Origin: Ponticoccus alexandrii
GTDB taxonomy: Bacteria; Pseudomonadota; Alphaproteobacteria; Rhodobacterales; Rhodobacteraceae
NCBI RefSeq assembly: GCF_016806125.1
Contig: NZ_CP047169.1
Coordinates: 1 to 64,000 of the forward strand
Reading direction: 5' to 3'
DNA: 64,000 nt
The notes under the pieces were generated by a model, which did not search any database, was not told the origin of the DNA, and worked only from the letters and a program-made list of their open reading frames with translations. Shown one piece after another: positions 56,406 through 64,000 of this stretch. How positions within the stretch are numbered: the stretch's first letter is position 1; each line of letters begins with the position of its first letter. The position numbers were made by a program, and so were the translations under genes.

Positions 56406-58127
56406 TTATCCGCGGCGCTGCGCGGGGTAATTCCGGTCGAGGAATTCGGCGCTGTACTTGCCGGAAAGCGCATCCTCGGCAACCGCCTCTGGGGTGCGCT
56501 CGGCGGCGGAGCCGTAGCCGCCCGAACCCGGGGTTTCGACCACGATAGCCTCGTCGCGGTTCAGCGGCACGGCGGAGGGTTTGTTGGCAAGCTTGCGGCT
56601 CTCTCCAGCGCCTTCCAGCAGAAACTGCCCGGTCCGGCCTTCGCCCCCTCCGAAGATGCCCCACGGCGCGTGCGAAAAGCGTTCTCCCGCGCCGTTGAAG
56701 GTGCAGTCGTGATCGACCGGCGCGATCACCCGGCGCAGGCCCGCGCCGCCGCGATAGCGCCCGGCCCCGCCGGAATCCTCGACAAAGCCGTAGCTGACCA
56801 CACGCAGCGGATATTCCGTCTCGATCGCCTCGATGGGCAGGTTCGAGGTGTTGGTGATATGCACCTGCACCCCGTCTTTTCCGTCGCGGTCACTGCGCCC
56901 GCCGGCACCGCCGCCCAGCGTTTCAAGATAGAGATACGGCTTGCCGTTGCGCGGGTCGATGCCCGAAAAGACGGCGGTGGTGTTGGCGCCGTTGGCGGCG
57001 CCCACGGCGGCATCGGGCAGCGCCGGGGCCAGCGCACCGATGATCACATCAACCAGCCGCTGCGAGGTGTTGAGCCGCTGGGCCACCGGCGCGGGCGCGA
57101 TGCAATCGACGATGCTGCCGCGTTCGGTCAGCAGCTCGCAACAGTCCAGAATGCCCTCGTTATTGGCGATCTCGGGGTCGAGCAGTGTCCGCAGCGCATA
57201 GGCCACCGCAGCCTTCGACGCGTTGCGGGTGAGGTTGATATTGCCCTTCACCTGCGGAGCCGAACCGCGCAGATCGAACACCGCCCGGTCGCCGGTCACG
57301 GTGATCTCCAGCTTCAGCGGGATGTCCGAGGTGCCCACCCCGTCGTCATCCATCACGTCCTCGAACCGATAGACCCCGTCCGGCAGCTGGGCGATGGCGG
57401 CGCGCATCCGGTCATGGGTGCGGGCGAGCAGCGAGTCCCAGACCTGTTCGATCAGCGCGGCGCCATACCGCTCGGCGATCTCGCCGACGCGGCGCAGGCC
57501 GAGGCGGCAGGCGGCGATCTGGGCGAAATGGTCGCCCCGGCGCTCTTCGGGGATGCGGGCGTTGAGCAGCAGCAGGTCGAGAATGTCCTGTTGCAGCTCG
57601 CCCTCGCGGAACAGCCGCACCAGCGGGATGCGCAGCCCCTCCTGATAGATCTCGGACATGCCGCCCGCCATGGAACCGGGCACCATGCCGCCAATATCGG
57701 CGTGGTGGGCGATGTTGCACACGAAGCCCAGAAGCCGGCCCCCGACAAAGATCGGCGCGGCATAGTTGATGTCGGGCAGGTGCGTGCCACCCGCCGCATG
57801 CGGGTCGTTGGCGACAAAGATGTCGCCCTCGCGGATGTCCTCGGGGGTATAGCGCGTCAGCACCGCCTGCATGAGGCCGGTCATCGAGGCAAGGTGGATG
57901 GGCAGCGACAGGTCGGCCTGCACGATCAGCCGCCCGTTGCGGTCGCAAATCGCCGTCGAATGATCGTGGCGTTCCTTGATATTGGTGGAATAGGCACTTT
58001 TCATCAGCGCGATGAAAGTCTCGTCCACCACCGAGCGAAAGGCGGAAGAGACGATCTCGATGGTGATCGGATCGGGGCCGCCGTCTTGTGTCGCGACGGG
58101 TGCGATGGGCGTTTCGTGAAGGCTCAC
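56406..58127 (-). CDS. hyuB: Hydantoinase/oxoprolinase family protein, HyuB subunit
   Basis: A 573-aa HyuB-family subunit. Typical motifs are MKSAYSTNIKERHDHSTAICD near residue 42, the FVANDPHAAGGTHLPDINYAAPIF region, and the C-terminal YPLRVVSYGFVEDSGGAGRYRGGAGLRRVI. With HyuA it hydrolyses a 5-membered cyclic amide in an ATP-dependent manner (N-methylhydantoinase, hydantoinase or 5-oxoprolinase types). It starts with GTG at 58127 overlapping the hyuA stop by 4 bp. N-methylhydantoin would lead by way of N-carbamoylsarcosine to sarcosine, fitting the island; the carbamoylase is not seen. Confidence 0.88.
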   Translation of the reverse strand: MSLHETPIAPVATQDGGPDPITIEIVSSAFRSVVDETFIALMKSAYSTNIKERHDHSTAICDRNGRLIVQADLSLPIHLASMTGLMQAVLTRYTPEDIREGDIFVANDPHAAGGTHLPDINYAAPIFVGGRLLGFVCNIAHHADIGGMVPGSMAGGMSEIYQEGLRIPLVRLFREGELQQDILDLLLLNARIPEERRGDHFAQIAACRLGLRRVGEIAERYGAALIEQVWDSLLARTHDRMRAAIAQLPDGVYRFEDVMDDDGVGTSDIPLKLEITVTGDRAVFDLRGSAPQVKGNINLTRNASKAAVAYALRTLLDPEIANNEGILDCCELLTERGSIVDCIAPAPVAQRLNTSQRLVDVIIGALAPALPDAAVGAANGANTTAVFSGIDPRNGKPYLYLETLGGGAGGRSDRDGKDGVQVHITNTSNLPIEAIETEYPLRVVSYGFVEDSGGAGRYRGGAGLRRVIAPVDHDCTFNGAGERFSHAPWGIFGGGEGRTGQFLLEGAGESRKLANKPSAVPLNRDEAIVVETPGSGGYGSAAERTPEAVAEDALSGKYSAEFLDRNYPAQRRG

Positions 58128-60181
58128 TGGTCGGTCTCCCCGCGGGTGATGAGAATGTTGAGCGCGTCGTCGACGCGGGCGCCGTCGCCGGGAAACAGCA
58201 GGAGCGTAGAGTCGAACTGGTCGATCACGGCAGGCCCGGTCAGCTCGGTTCCGGCGGCCAGCTCGGCCCGGTCGTAGACCGGGGTGTCAAGCGCGCCGGG
58301 GCCGTTGAACCAGACCGGGCGTCTGGCCTTGGGCCGTGGCGCGCGCGAGGCGGTGGCGCTTTGCGGCGGGCTGCCGATTTGTGGACGCGCGCCCTGGGGC
58401 GTCATGCGCAGTGCCATCACCTCGACCGGATCGTCCGGGTTGAAGAAGCCATAGGCCTGGGCATGTGCCTCGAAGAACGCCTGTTTCAGCGCGTCGAGAT
58501 CGGTAACGCTATTGCCGCCCACCGGGATCTGAAGCTCGTAATTCTGGCTGGTGTAGCGCATGTCGGCGACCAGCTTTTCGCTGCGCTCGGCCTCGGGGAT
58601 GGCTTCGGCCTCGAACCAGCGCCCGGCTTCGGCGCGCATTTCGTCGGCCAGCCTGGACAGGGTCGGCCCGGCGGCTTCGGTCAGGGGAATGCGCTGCGAC
58701 CGCACGAGGCTTTCCGACCGCCCGGCAACCAGCAGCCCCTCGGCACAGAGGATACCGGGCAGCAGCGGCACGAGGACCTGCCGGATCCCCAGCGCCCTTG
58801 CACAGGCTTCGGCATGCAGAGGACCGGCGCCGCCAAAGGGCATCAGCGCGAAGTCGCGCGGATCGTGGCCGCGCTCGACCGAGATCGCGCGGATCGCGCG
58901 CACCATGTTGGCGGCCATCACGTCAAGAATGCCGCGCGCGGCGGTCTCGACGGCGACGCCCAGCTGCTCGGCCACCTTGCCAACCACGCGGAAGGAGGCG
59001 TCCACATCCAGCGACATGTCGCCGCCCAGCAATCCGCTGGTCGAAAGGCGCCCAAGCACCACATTGGCATCTGTCACCGTGGCCTGATCGCCGCCGCGCC
59101 CATAGCAGGCCGGGCCGGGCCGCGCGCCGGCGCTGGCGGGACCGACCTTCATCAGCCCGTCGCGGTCGAACCAGGCGAGCGAGCCGCCGCCCGCGCCCAC
59201 GGTATTGATATCGACCATCGGCATCCGCACCGGGAACTCCGCCACGTCGCGGTCGAAGGCGAGCCCGATCGTGCGATCGCGGATCAGCGCGACATCGGCG
59301 CTGGTGCCGCCGACATCGAAGGTAATGACGTTGGCGATACCCGATTGCATCGCTGTGTGAATGGCGCCGTTCGCCCCCGCCGCAGGCCCCGACATGGCGG
59401 TGCGGATCGGGAATTCGCGCGCGGTCTCGACCGACATCAGCCCGCCGCTCGACTGGTTCACACCAAGGCTGGAAGCCGGCGAGCGCGCCGCCACCTCGCG
59501 CTCGAGCGTGCGCATGTAGTCGGCAAAGGCCGGTTGCAGGTAGGCGTTGAGCAGCGTTGTCGAGGAGCGTTCGTATTCGCGGAATTCCGGCATCACGTCG
59601 GAGGAGGCCGAGACAGCCACCCCCGGCAGCGCAGCGGTGATCTGCGCCTTCACGGCCTGTTCGTGGCTCGGGTTGAGATAGGCGAAGAGGAAGGCAATCG
59701 CCACCGCCTCGATCTGTTCTGCGCGCAGCGCCTCGATCACCGCGTCGACGCTGCCCATGTCCAGCGGCTCGATCACGGTGCCGTCGGCACCGATCCGTTC
59801 GCTGACTTCGAAGCGCAGGTGGCGCGGGGCGAGCGGCGGCGGGAAATCCGCCTTGAGGTCGTACATCTTGGGACGGATCTGGCGGCCGATCTCGACCAGG
59901 TCGCGAAAGTTGCGGGTTGTGACCATGGCCACCTTTGCGCCGGTGCGCTGGATCAGCGCGTTGGTCGCCACGGTGGTGCCGTGGCCGATGGCGCGCACAT
60001 CCGCAAGATCGAAGCCCGCCTTTTTGGCCAGCGCGTCCAGCCCGGCGATGATCGCCTCTGCCGGGTTGGCCGGCGTGCTCGAGACCTTGTTCAGAGCGAT
60101 GCGCCCGCTGGCGTTTTCGATGGCGCAGAGGTCGGTGAAGGTGCCGCCGACATCCACGCCTATCGTCCAGGTTTCGGCCAT
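58124..60181 (-). CDS. hyuA: Hydantoinase/oxoprolinase family protein, HyuA subunit
   Basis: A 685-aa HyuA-family ATP-dependent subunit with the actin-like ATP-binding motifs: WTIGVDVGGTFTDLCAIE at the N-terminus and VITFDVGGTSADVALIRDRTI in the middle. VGAGGGSLAWFD and the FGGAGPLHAEACARALG motif are present. It is the first gene of hyuAB-dctPQM on the minus strand. The substrate may be N-methylhydantoin, hydantoins or 5-oxoproline. It is divergent from a GntR regulator with a palindromic operator candidate 29 bp from its start. Confidence 0.9.
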   Translation of the reverse strand: MAETWTIGVDVGGTFTDLCAIENASGRIALNKVSSTPANPAEAIIAGLDALAKKAGFDLADVRAIGHGTTVATNALIQRTGAKVAMVTTRNFRDLVEIGRQIRPKMYDLKADFPPPLAPRHLRFEVSERIGADGTVIEPLDMGSVDAVIEALRAEQIEAVAIAFLFAYLNPSHEQAVKAQITAALPGVAVSASSDVMPEFREYERSSTTLLNAYLQPAFADYMRTLEREVAARSPASSLGVNQSSGGLMSVETAREFPIRTAMSGPAAGANGAIHTAMQSGIANVITFDVGGTSADVALIRDRTIGLAFDRDVAEFPVRMPMVDINTVGAGGGSLAWFDRDGLMKVGPASAGARPGPACYGRGGDQATVTDANVVLGRLSTSGLLGGDMSLDVDASFRVVGKVAEQLGVAVETAARGILDVMAANMVRAIRAISVERGHDPRDFALMPFGGAGPLHAEACARALGIRQVLVPLLPGILCAEGLLVAGRSESLVRSQRIPLTEAAGPTLSRLADEMRAEAGRWFEAEAIPEAERSEKLVADMRYTSQNYELQIPVGGNSVTDLDALKQAFFEAHAQAYGFFNPDDPVEVMALRMTPQGARPQIGSPPQSATASRAPRPKARRPVWFNGPGALDTPVYDRAELAAGTELTGPAVIDQFDSTLLLFPGDGARVDDALNILITRGETDQ

Positions 60182-60209
60182 GATGTGAATCCTTTTCGTA
60201 TTTCATTAG

Positions 60210-60224
60210 AATACACCGTGTATT
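60210..60224. promoter_or_regulatory. Candidate GntR operator, AATACAC-C-GTGTATT
   Basis: A perfect 7-bp inverted repeat around a single base in the AT-rich hyuA/gntR intergenic region, 29 bp from the hyuA start and 104 bp from the gntR start. FadR-subfamily regulators bind short T-rich dyads of this length. A related GTATAC hexamer occurs near 60290. Confidence 0.6.
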
Positions 60225-60327
60225 ATTATCCCGAGTCAACAGTTTTATTTTCGGGGCATAAGCTCTTGGAAGTTTCGGATGCCGGCATGTATACGCCGTT
60301 TGAAAATCATGCAGCGGAGACAGGGAC

Positions 60328-61053
60328 ATGGCGAAAAAACCGGCAGCGTCGAAACCGGCGGCAGAGCGCGGGGCCGAACATGTCTATCGCATGTTGCGGC
60401 AGGCGATTCTGCGTATGGAGCTGAAGCCGGGTTCGGACCTGGACGAGCTGGATATCTCGGCGCGCTACGACGTTTCGCGCACCCCGGTGCGCGAAGCACT
60501 GATCCGCCTAACGGCCGAAGGGCTGGTACAGGCGGTGCGCGGTCGCGGCTCGCGCGTTGCGGCGATGAACCTGTTTGATTTGCGCGATTTTTTCGAGTCT
60601 CTCGACCTGCTTCAGAGGGCCCAGACCACCCTTGCCGCGCTGCGCCGGACCGATGACCAACTACGCGAGATCGAGGCCGCCGAGCGCGGCTTTGAACAGG
60701 CCGCGCCGCGCCGCGACGTGGATGCGCTCAACGAGATGAATTTCCGATTTCACCTGGCGATCAGCGAGGCGGCGCACTCACGCCAACTCCACCATGGCTA
60801 CGAGCGCGCGCTGATCGAGGGAATGCGCGTTGGCCATGTCAGCTTTATCGAGCATGACGGCACGCAGGGCGGGCTGCAGGATCATCTCGACCGCACGATT
60901 GCCGATCACCGCGAGATGGTGGCCCTGATCCGCAATCAGGACAGCGCGGGCGCCGAACGCGTCGCCGCCCGCCATGTCGAACTTTTCCGCAACAGGATCG
61001 TGACCACCGTCCTGTCGCCGGACGCCACACGCAAGATGCAGATCCTCGGCTGA
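60328..61053 (+). CDS. GntR-family regulator (FadR/FCD subfamily)
   Basis: A 241-aa regulator. The winged helix is at about 14-82 (HVYRMLRQAILRMELKPGSDLDELDISARYDVSRTPVREALIRLTAEGLVQAVRGRGSRVA), followed by an all-helical FCD effector domain with metal-ligand-like Asp/His residues (DALNEMNFRFHLAISEAAHS, DHREMVALI, VAARHVELFRNRI). It probably represses hyuAB-dctPQM through the dyad at 60210-60224, with relief by a pathway metabolite. It could also affect the downstream dipeptidase and Liv genes, which converge on it. Confidence 0.9.
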   Translation: MAKKPAASKPAAERGAEHVYRMLRQAILRMELKPGSDLDELDISARYDVSRTPVREALIRLTAEGLVQAVRGRGSRVAAMNLFDLRDFFESLDLLQRAQTTLAALRRTDDQLREIEAAERGFEQAAPRRDVDALNEMNFRFHLAISEAAHSRQLHHGYERALIEGMRVGHVSFIEHDGTQGGLQDHLDRTIADHREMVALIRNQDSAGAERVAARHVELFRNRIVTTVLSPDATRKMQILG

Positions 61054-61080
61054 AACGCCGGGGCGGCCCGTCTCGGCGCC

Positions 61081-62049
61081 CTACCAGACGCGTTCCAGCA
61101 GCGAGAGCCAGTTCTCGCCCATCACGCGGCGGATCTTGGTTTCGGACCATCCGGCGCGCTCCATCGCCGCCGTCAGGTTCGGAAAATCCGCGATGGATTC
61201 CAGACCGGCGGGAAATTCGACCTCCCAGATTTCGGTGAGCTGGCGGGCATAGCCCTTGTCGCGGTTGAGATATTCGAAGAATTTCGACCCGTATCCCATG
61301 GTGAAATCGGTGCCGAACCCCACGCGCTCCTCACCCACGAGGTTCACGATATAGTCGATGGCAGCGACGTAATCGTCCACCGTCGCGCCGTTGCCGGCGG
61401 CAAGGAAGGGCGGGAACATGGTCACGCCGACAAAGCCGTCCTGATCGGCGATAAAGCGCAGCTGCTCGTCGCTCTTGTTGCGCGGATGCGCCTTGAGGAC
61501 AGCGGGCAGGCAATGCGAATAGGCCACCGGCTTTTTCGACGCGCGGATCACCTCTTCGGAGGTTTTCGGCCCCACATGACTCAGATCGCATAGCATGCCG
61601 ACGCGGTTCATCTCGGCCACCACCTCGTGGCCGAAATCCGACAGCCCGCTGTCGGTGCTTTCATAACAGCCAGAGCCCACAAGGTTCTGCGTGTTGTAGG
61701 TCATCTGAACGATTCCCACCCCCTGCTCCTTGAAAAGCTCGATGAACTCCAGACGGTCCTCGAAGGCTGTGGTGTTCTGGAAACCCAGGACGATGCCGGT
61801 CTTGCCCTCGGCCTTGGCGCGGCGGATATCGGCCACGGTCTTCGCCTTAATGATCAGGTCGGCATGGTCACGGAACTGCGTGTTCCAGGCGCCGATGGCC
61901 GACATGGTATCGCGGAAATTCTCCCAGACAGAGCAGGTGCAGTTGGCGGCGGTCAGCCCGCCCTGCGCCATCGCCTCGAATACCGGGCGCCCCCAGTCCG
62001 AGATAATCAGCCCGTCAAAGACGATCAGGTCGTCGTGCAGCGTGGTCAT
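61081..62049 (-). CDS. Membrane-dipeptidase-family protein with degenerate metal site
   Basis: A 322-aa protein of the renal/membrane dipeptidase (peptidase M19) family. The metal-ligand HxD near the N-terminus is replaced by DGLIISDW (12-19) and the bridging Glu region reads GFQNTTAFE (89-97). His158 (LCDLSHVG), His179 (AYSHC) and Asp248 (FGTDF) remain. Similar proteins occur in Pseudomonas near the gbc-dgc betaine genes. A reaction other than Zn2-dipeptide hydrolysis, perhaps on an N-methyl substrate, is likely. It is followed downstream by nothing on the same strand except the regulator's 3' end; upstream lies livF, 15 bp away. Confidence 0.75.
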   Translation of the reverse strand: MTTLHDDLIVFDGLIISDWGRPVFEAMAQGGLTAANCTCSVWENFRDTMSAIGAWNTQFRDHADLIIKAKTVADIRRAKAEGKTGIVLGFQNTTAFEDRLEFIELFKEQGVGIVQMTYNTQNLVGSGCYESTDSGLSDFGHEVVAEMNRVGMLCDLSHVGPKTSEEVIRASKKPVAYSHCLPAVLKAHPRNKSDEQLRFIADQDGFVGVTMFPPFLAAGNGATVDDYVAAIDYIVNLVGEERVGFGTDFTMGYGSKFFEYLNRDKGYARQLTEIWEVEFPAGLESIADFPNLTAAMERAGWSETKIRRVMGENWLSLLERVW

Positions 62050-62064
62050 TTGGGTCTTCCTTCG

Positions 62065-62784
62065 TCAGAGATAGATTTCGCGCACGATGGCGTCGTGATC
62101 GCCCGCCATGGCGCGGACATCGCCGCCGTCCACCACTTCGCCGTCACGCAGGACGATGAAGCGATCGGCGGCGCGGAAGGCGAGGTTCAGGTTCTGCTCG
62201 ACCATCAGCATGGTCACCCCGTCCTCCTTCAGCGTGTCGATGATGCGGGCGATTTCCTCGCAGAACTGCGGAGACAAGCCGCCGGAAGGCTCGTCGAGAA
62301 GCAGCAGACGCGGTTGCGACATCAGCGCCCGGCCGATGGCGACCATCTGCTGTTCGCCGCCCGAAAGCGTGCGCGTTGGCTGTTTGCGGCGCTCGGCGAG
62401 CCGCGGAAAGCGGTCATAGACCAGCCCCAGCGTCTGGCTCAGCGCCTTGCCGCCCCGGCGCATGGCGCCAAGCCGCAGGTTGTCCTCGACGGTAAGGTCG
62501 GGGAACAGGTCGCGCGCCTGGCTCACCTGCGCGATGCCATGGGCAAAGATCCTGTGCGGCGGCAGGCCCGCGGTTTCGATCCCGTCGAACAGGACCGAGC
62601 CGGAGCTGGGTTTCACAAAGCCGCAGACGGCGTTGAGCGAGGTCGATTTGCCCGACCCGTTGGCCCCCAGCAGCGTCAGGCACTCGCCCGGCAGCACATC
62701 GTAGGTGGCGCCGCGCAGGATCGGCTTTTTGCCATAGCCCACATGCAGGTCACGGATTTTCAGAAGCGGTTCAGGAGTGTCCAA
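62065..62784 (-). CDS. livF: ABC transporter ATP-binding protein (LivF type)
   Basis: A 239-aa ATPase with Walker A GANGSGKST (near 34-42), signature LSGGEQQMVAIGRAL, Walker B LLLLDEPSGGLSP, and the H-loop MLMVEQNLNLAF. It is the second ATPase of a branched-chain amino-acid type (HAAT) importer. It overlaps livG by 14 bp and lies 15 bp before the dipeptidase-family gene, so importer and enzyme are likely one operon and handle the same compound. Substrates of Liv-type systems include amino acids, amides and urea. Confidence 0.92.
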   Translation of the reverse strand: MDTPEPLLKIRDLHVGYGKKPILRGATYDVLPGECLTLLGANGSGKSTSLNAVCGFVKPSSGSVLFDGIETAGLPPHRIFAHGIAQVSQARDLFPDLTVEDNLRLGAMRRGGKALSQTLGLVYDRFPRLAERRKQPTRTLSGGEQQMVAIGRALMSQPRLLLLDEPSGGLSPQFCEEIARIIDTLKEDGVTMLMVEQNLNLAFRAADRFIVLRDGEVVDGGDVRAMAGDHDAIVREIYL

Positions 62785-63535
62785 GATAAGCCTCCAGCAC
62801 GGCGCGATCTTCGCGGATTTCTTCTGGCGTCCCTTCGGCGATGCGCGCGCCTGCCGCCATCACCAGGATGCGGTCGGCGGCGGCCATCACCAGTTCCACC
62901 GCGTGTTCGATGAGAAGGATGCCCACCCCCTTTTCGCCGGCCAGACGGTGGATGATCTCCATCATCTGGGCACGGGCCACGGGCGACAGCCCCACGGCGG
63001 GTTCGTCCAGCAGCAGCACCGGCGGGTCCGAGGCCACGGTGCGTACGATCTCAACGATCCGCTGCTGGCCACCGGACAGATCGCCGGCCCGCGTGTCGGC
63101 CATGTGATCCATCGACATGAGCTTGAGCAGCGCGCGGGCGCGGTGGATGTTTTCGGCTTCGGATTTCAGAGCCTTGGAACGGCCGAGCAGGATATCGAAG
63201 AAAGATCCCTCGGTCTGTGCGTGCAGCCCGGTCAGCACGTTTTCGAGCACCGTCAGCGCCGGGAACAGTCCGCCGTTCTGGAACGTCCGGCGCACCCCCT
63301 GTTCGGCGATCGCGTGCGGGGTCATCCCGGTCAGTTCCCGCCCGTGTAGATGCACGGTGCCCGAGGTCGGCGTCACATAGCCCGAGATCGCGTTGAACAG
63401 CGTGGATTTCCCTGCCCCGTTCGGCCCGATCACCGCGCGCACGGCGCCTTCCTCGAGCGTGAAGGAAACATCGTCCAGAGCGGTCAGGCCGGAGAAGCGG
63501 ACGCTTAGCCCCTCGACAGTCAGAAGATGGGTCAT
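62771..63535 (-). CDS. livG: ABC transporter ATP-binding protein (LivG type)
   Basis: A 254-aa ATPase with Walker A GPNGAGKST (~36-44), signature LSGGQQRIVEIVRTVA, and Walker B VLLLDEPAVGLSP. The family-specific GVRRTFQNGGLFPALTVLENV region follows Walker A. It overlaps livM by 4 bp upstream and livF downstream. It works with LivF to energise the LivHM pore. Confidence 0.93.
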   Translation of the reverse strand: MTHLLTVEGLSVRFSGLTALDDVSFTLEEGAVRAVIGPNGAGKSTLFNAISGYVTPTSGTVHLHGRELTGMTPHAIAEQGVRRTFQNGGLFPALTVLENVLTGLHAQTEGSFFDILLGRSKALKSEAENIHRARALLKLMSMDHMADTRAGDLSGGQQRIVEIVRTVASDPPVLLLDEPAVGLSPVARAQMMEIIHRLAGEKGVGILLIEHAVELVMAAADRILVMAAGARIAEGTPEEIREDRAVLEAYLGHS

Positions 63536-64000
63536 GACTCCTCCCGGTAATAACGTTCGACGAAGATCGGCGAGAGTCGGCGCAGCAGACTGGCAAGGCC
63601 CATGGGCATTGCCACAAGCACGGCGGCGACGATCAGGCCGAAGAACAGCTCTTCCATACCCGGGAAGGCGCGCAGATATTCCGGCAGCGCGGTCAGCAGC
63701 ACCGCGCCCAGAACCGCCCCCAGAACCGAGCCGAGCCCGCCGACCAGCACCATCGCGAAAGAGGCGATGAGATGAAGCATCCCGAAGCTTTCGGGGAATA
63801 CATGGCCGACATGCCGGGCAAAGAGCGCGCCCGCGCAGCCCACCACGAAGCCTGACCAGATGAAGGTGACAAGGATCACCCGCGCGGTTGGGATCGCCAG
63901 CGAGGCGGTCGCCACCTCGTTCTCGCGCACTGCCATGACCGAGCGGCCGAAGCGCGAGCGCATCAGGTTCAGCGTGGCCTTGACCAGAACGACGGTCACG
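63532..64000 (-). CDS. livM: ABC transporter permease (LivM type), C-terminal part
   Basis: The frame is open to the right edge, so the 5' part of the gene is outside. The visible ~155 residues have the LivM cytoplasmic loop motif (RSRFGRSVMAVRENEVATASLAIPTARV), which docks on the ATPases, and at least three hydrophobic spans (VILVTFIWSGFVVGCAGALF, LIASFAMVLVGGLGSVLGAVLGAVLL, LFFGLIVAAVLVAM). livH and the binding protein are expected further right. Confidence 0.88.
   Translation of the reverse strand, partial: VTVVLVKATLNLMRSRFGRSVMAVRENEVATASLAIPTARVILVTFIWSGFVVGCAGALFARHVGHVFPESFGMLHLIASFAMVLVGGLGSVLGAVLGAVLLTALPEYLRAFPGMEELFFGLIVAAVLVAMPMGLASLLRRLSPIFVERYYREES

Overview
The window reads as chromosomal or large-plasmid DNA of a high-GC alphaproteobacterium, most likely a marine Rhodobacteraceae/Roseobacter-group species. 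The reasons are dense GC-rich coding, ATGA-overlapping operons, paired sarcosine-oxidase-type operons, a gmaS/mgs/mgd methylamine locus, and TRAP, BCCT and Liv-type transporters. I see no rRNA, tRNA, CRISPR array or replication origin.

Layout. 1-7.1 kb: a sugar operon with the 3' part of a tandem aldehyde dehydrogenase, a ribokinase-family kinase, a complete CUT1-type ABC importer and a small ABM-domain protein. 7.1-12.4 kb: mixed genes comprising a poorly coding stretch, an ammonium transporter with a 58-aa membrane partner, a GNAT acetyltransferase, an EamA permease, and a group II truncated haemoglobin preceded by a perfect FNR-type box. 12.4-23.3 kb: the N-methylglutamate pathway for monomethylamine. 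gmaS, mgsC, mgsB and mgsA lie on the minus strand, a GlxA/AraC-type regulator on the plus strand, then mgdD, mgdC, mgdB and mgdA on the minus strand. 23.6-30.4 kb: a TetR regulator divergent from an RND efflux adaptor and pump, then a Sad-like aldehyde dehydrogenase. 30.4-31.7 kb: an IS3-family element that is decayed in both reading frames.

32-53.3 kb holds a glycine betaine to pyruvate catabolic island. gbcA/gbcB (Rieske demethylase and reductase) would give dimethylglycine. A DMGDH/GcvT fusion flavoprotein with EtfBA would give sarcosine. soxBDAG would give glycine, glyA serine, and sdaA pyruvate. folD and purU process the methylene-THF released by the two demethylations. A BCCT transporter supplies substrate, and a GbdR-like GlxA/AraC regulator and a LysR regulator lie beside divergent promoters.

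53.4-64 kb: a DctPQM TRAP importer, an N-methylhydantoinase/hydantoinase pair (hyuA/hyuB), a divergent FadR-type GntR regulator with a clear palindromic operator candidate, a membrane-dipeptidase-family protein that has lost several canonical metal ligands, and a Liv-type ABC importer cut by the right edge. This module may feed sarcosine or another N-methyl amino acid into the betaine island. That link is inference.

Taken together, 12.4-64 kb is largely devoted to N-methylated amines, with two separate four-subunit sarcosine-oxidase-type complexes specialised for N-methylglutamate and for sarcosine.
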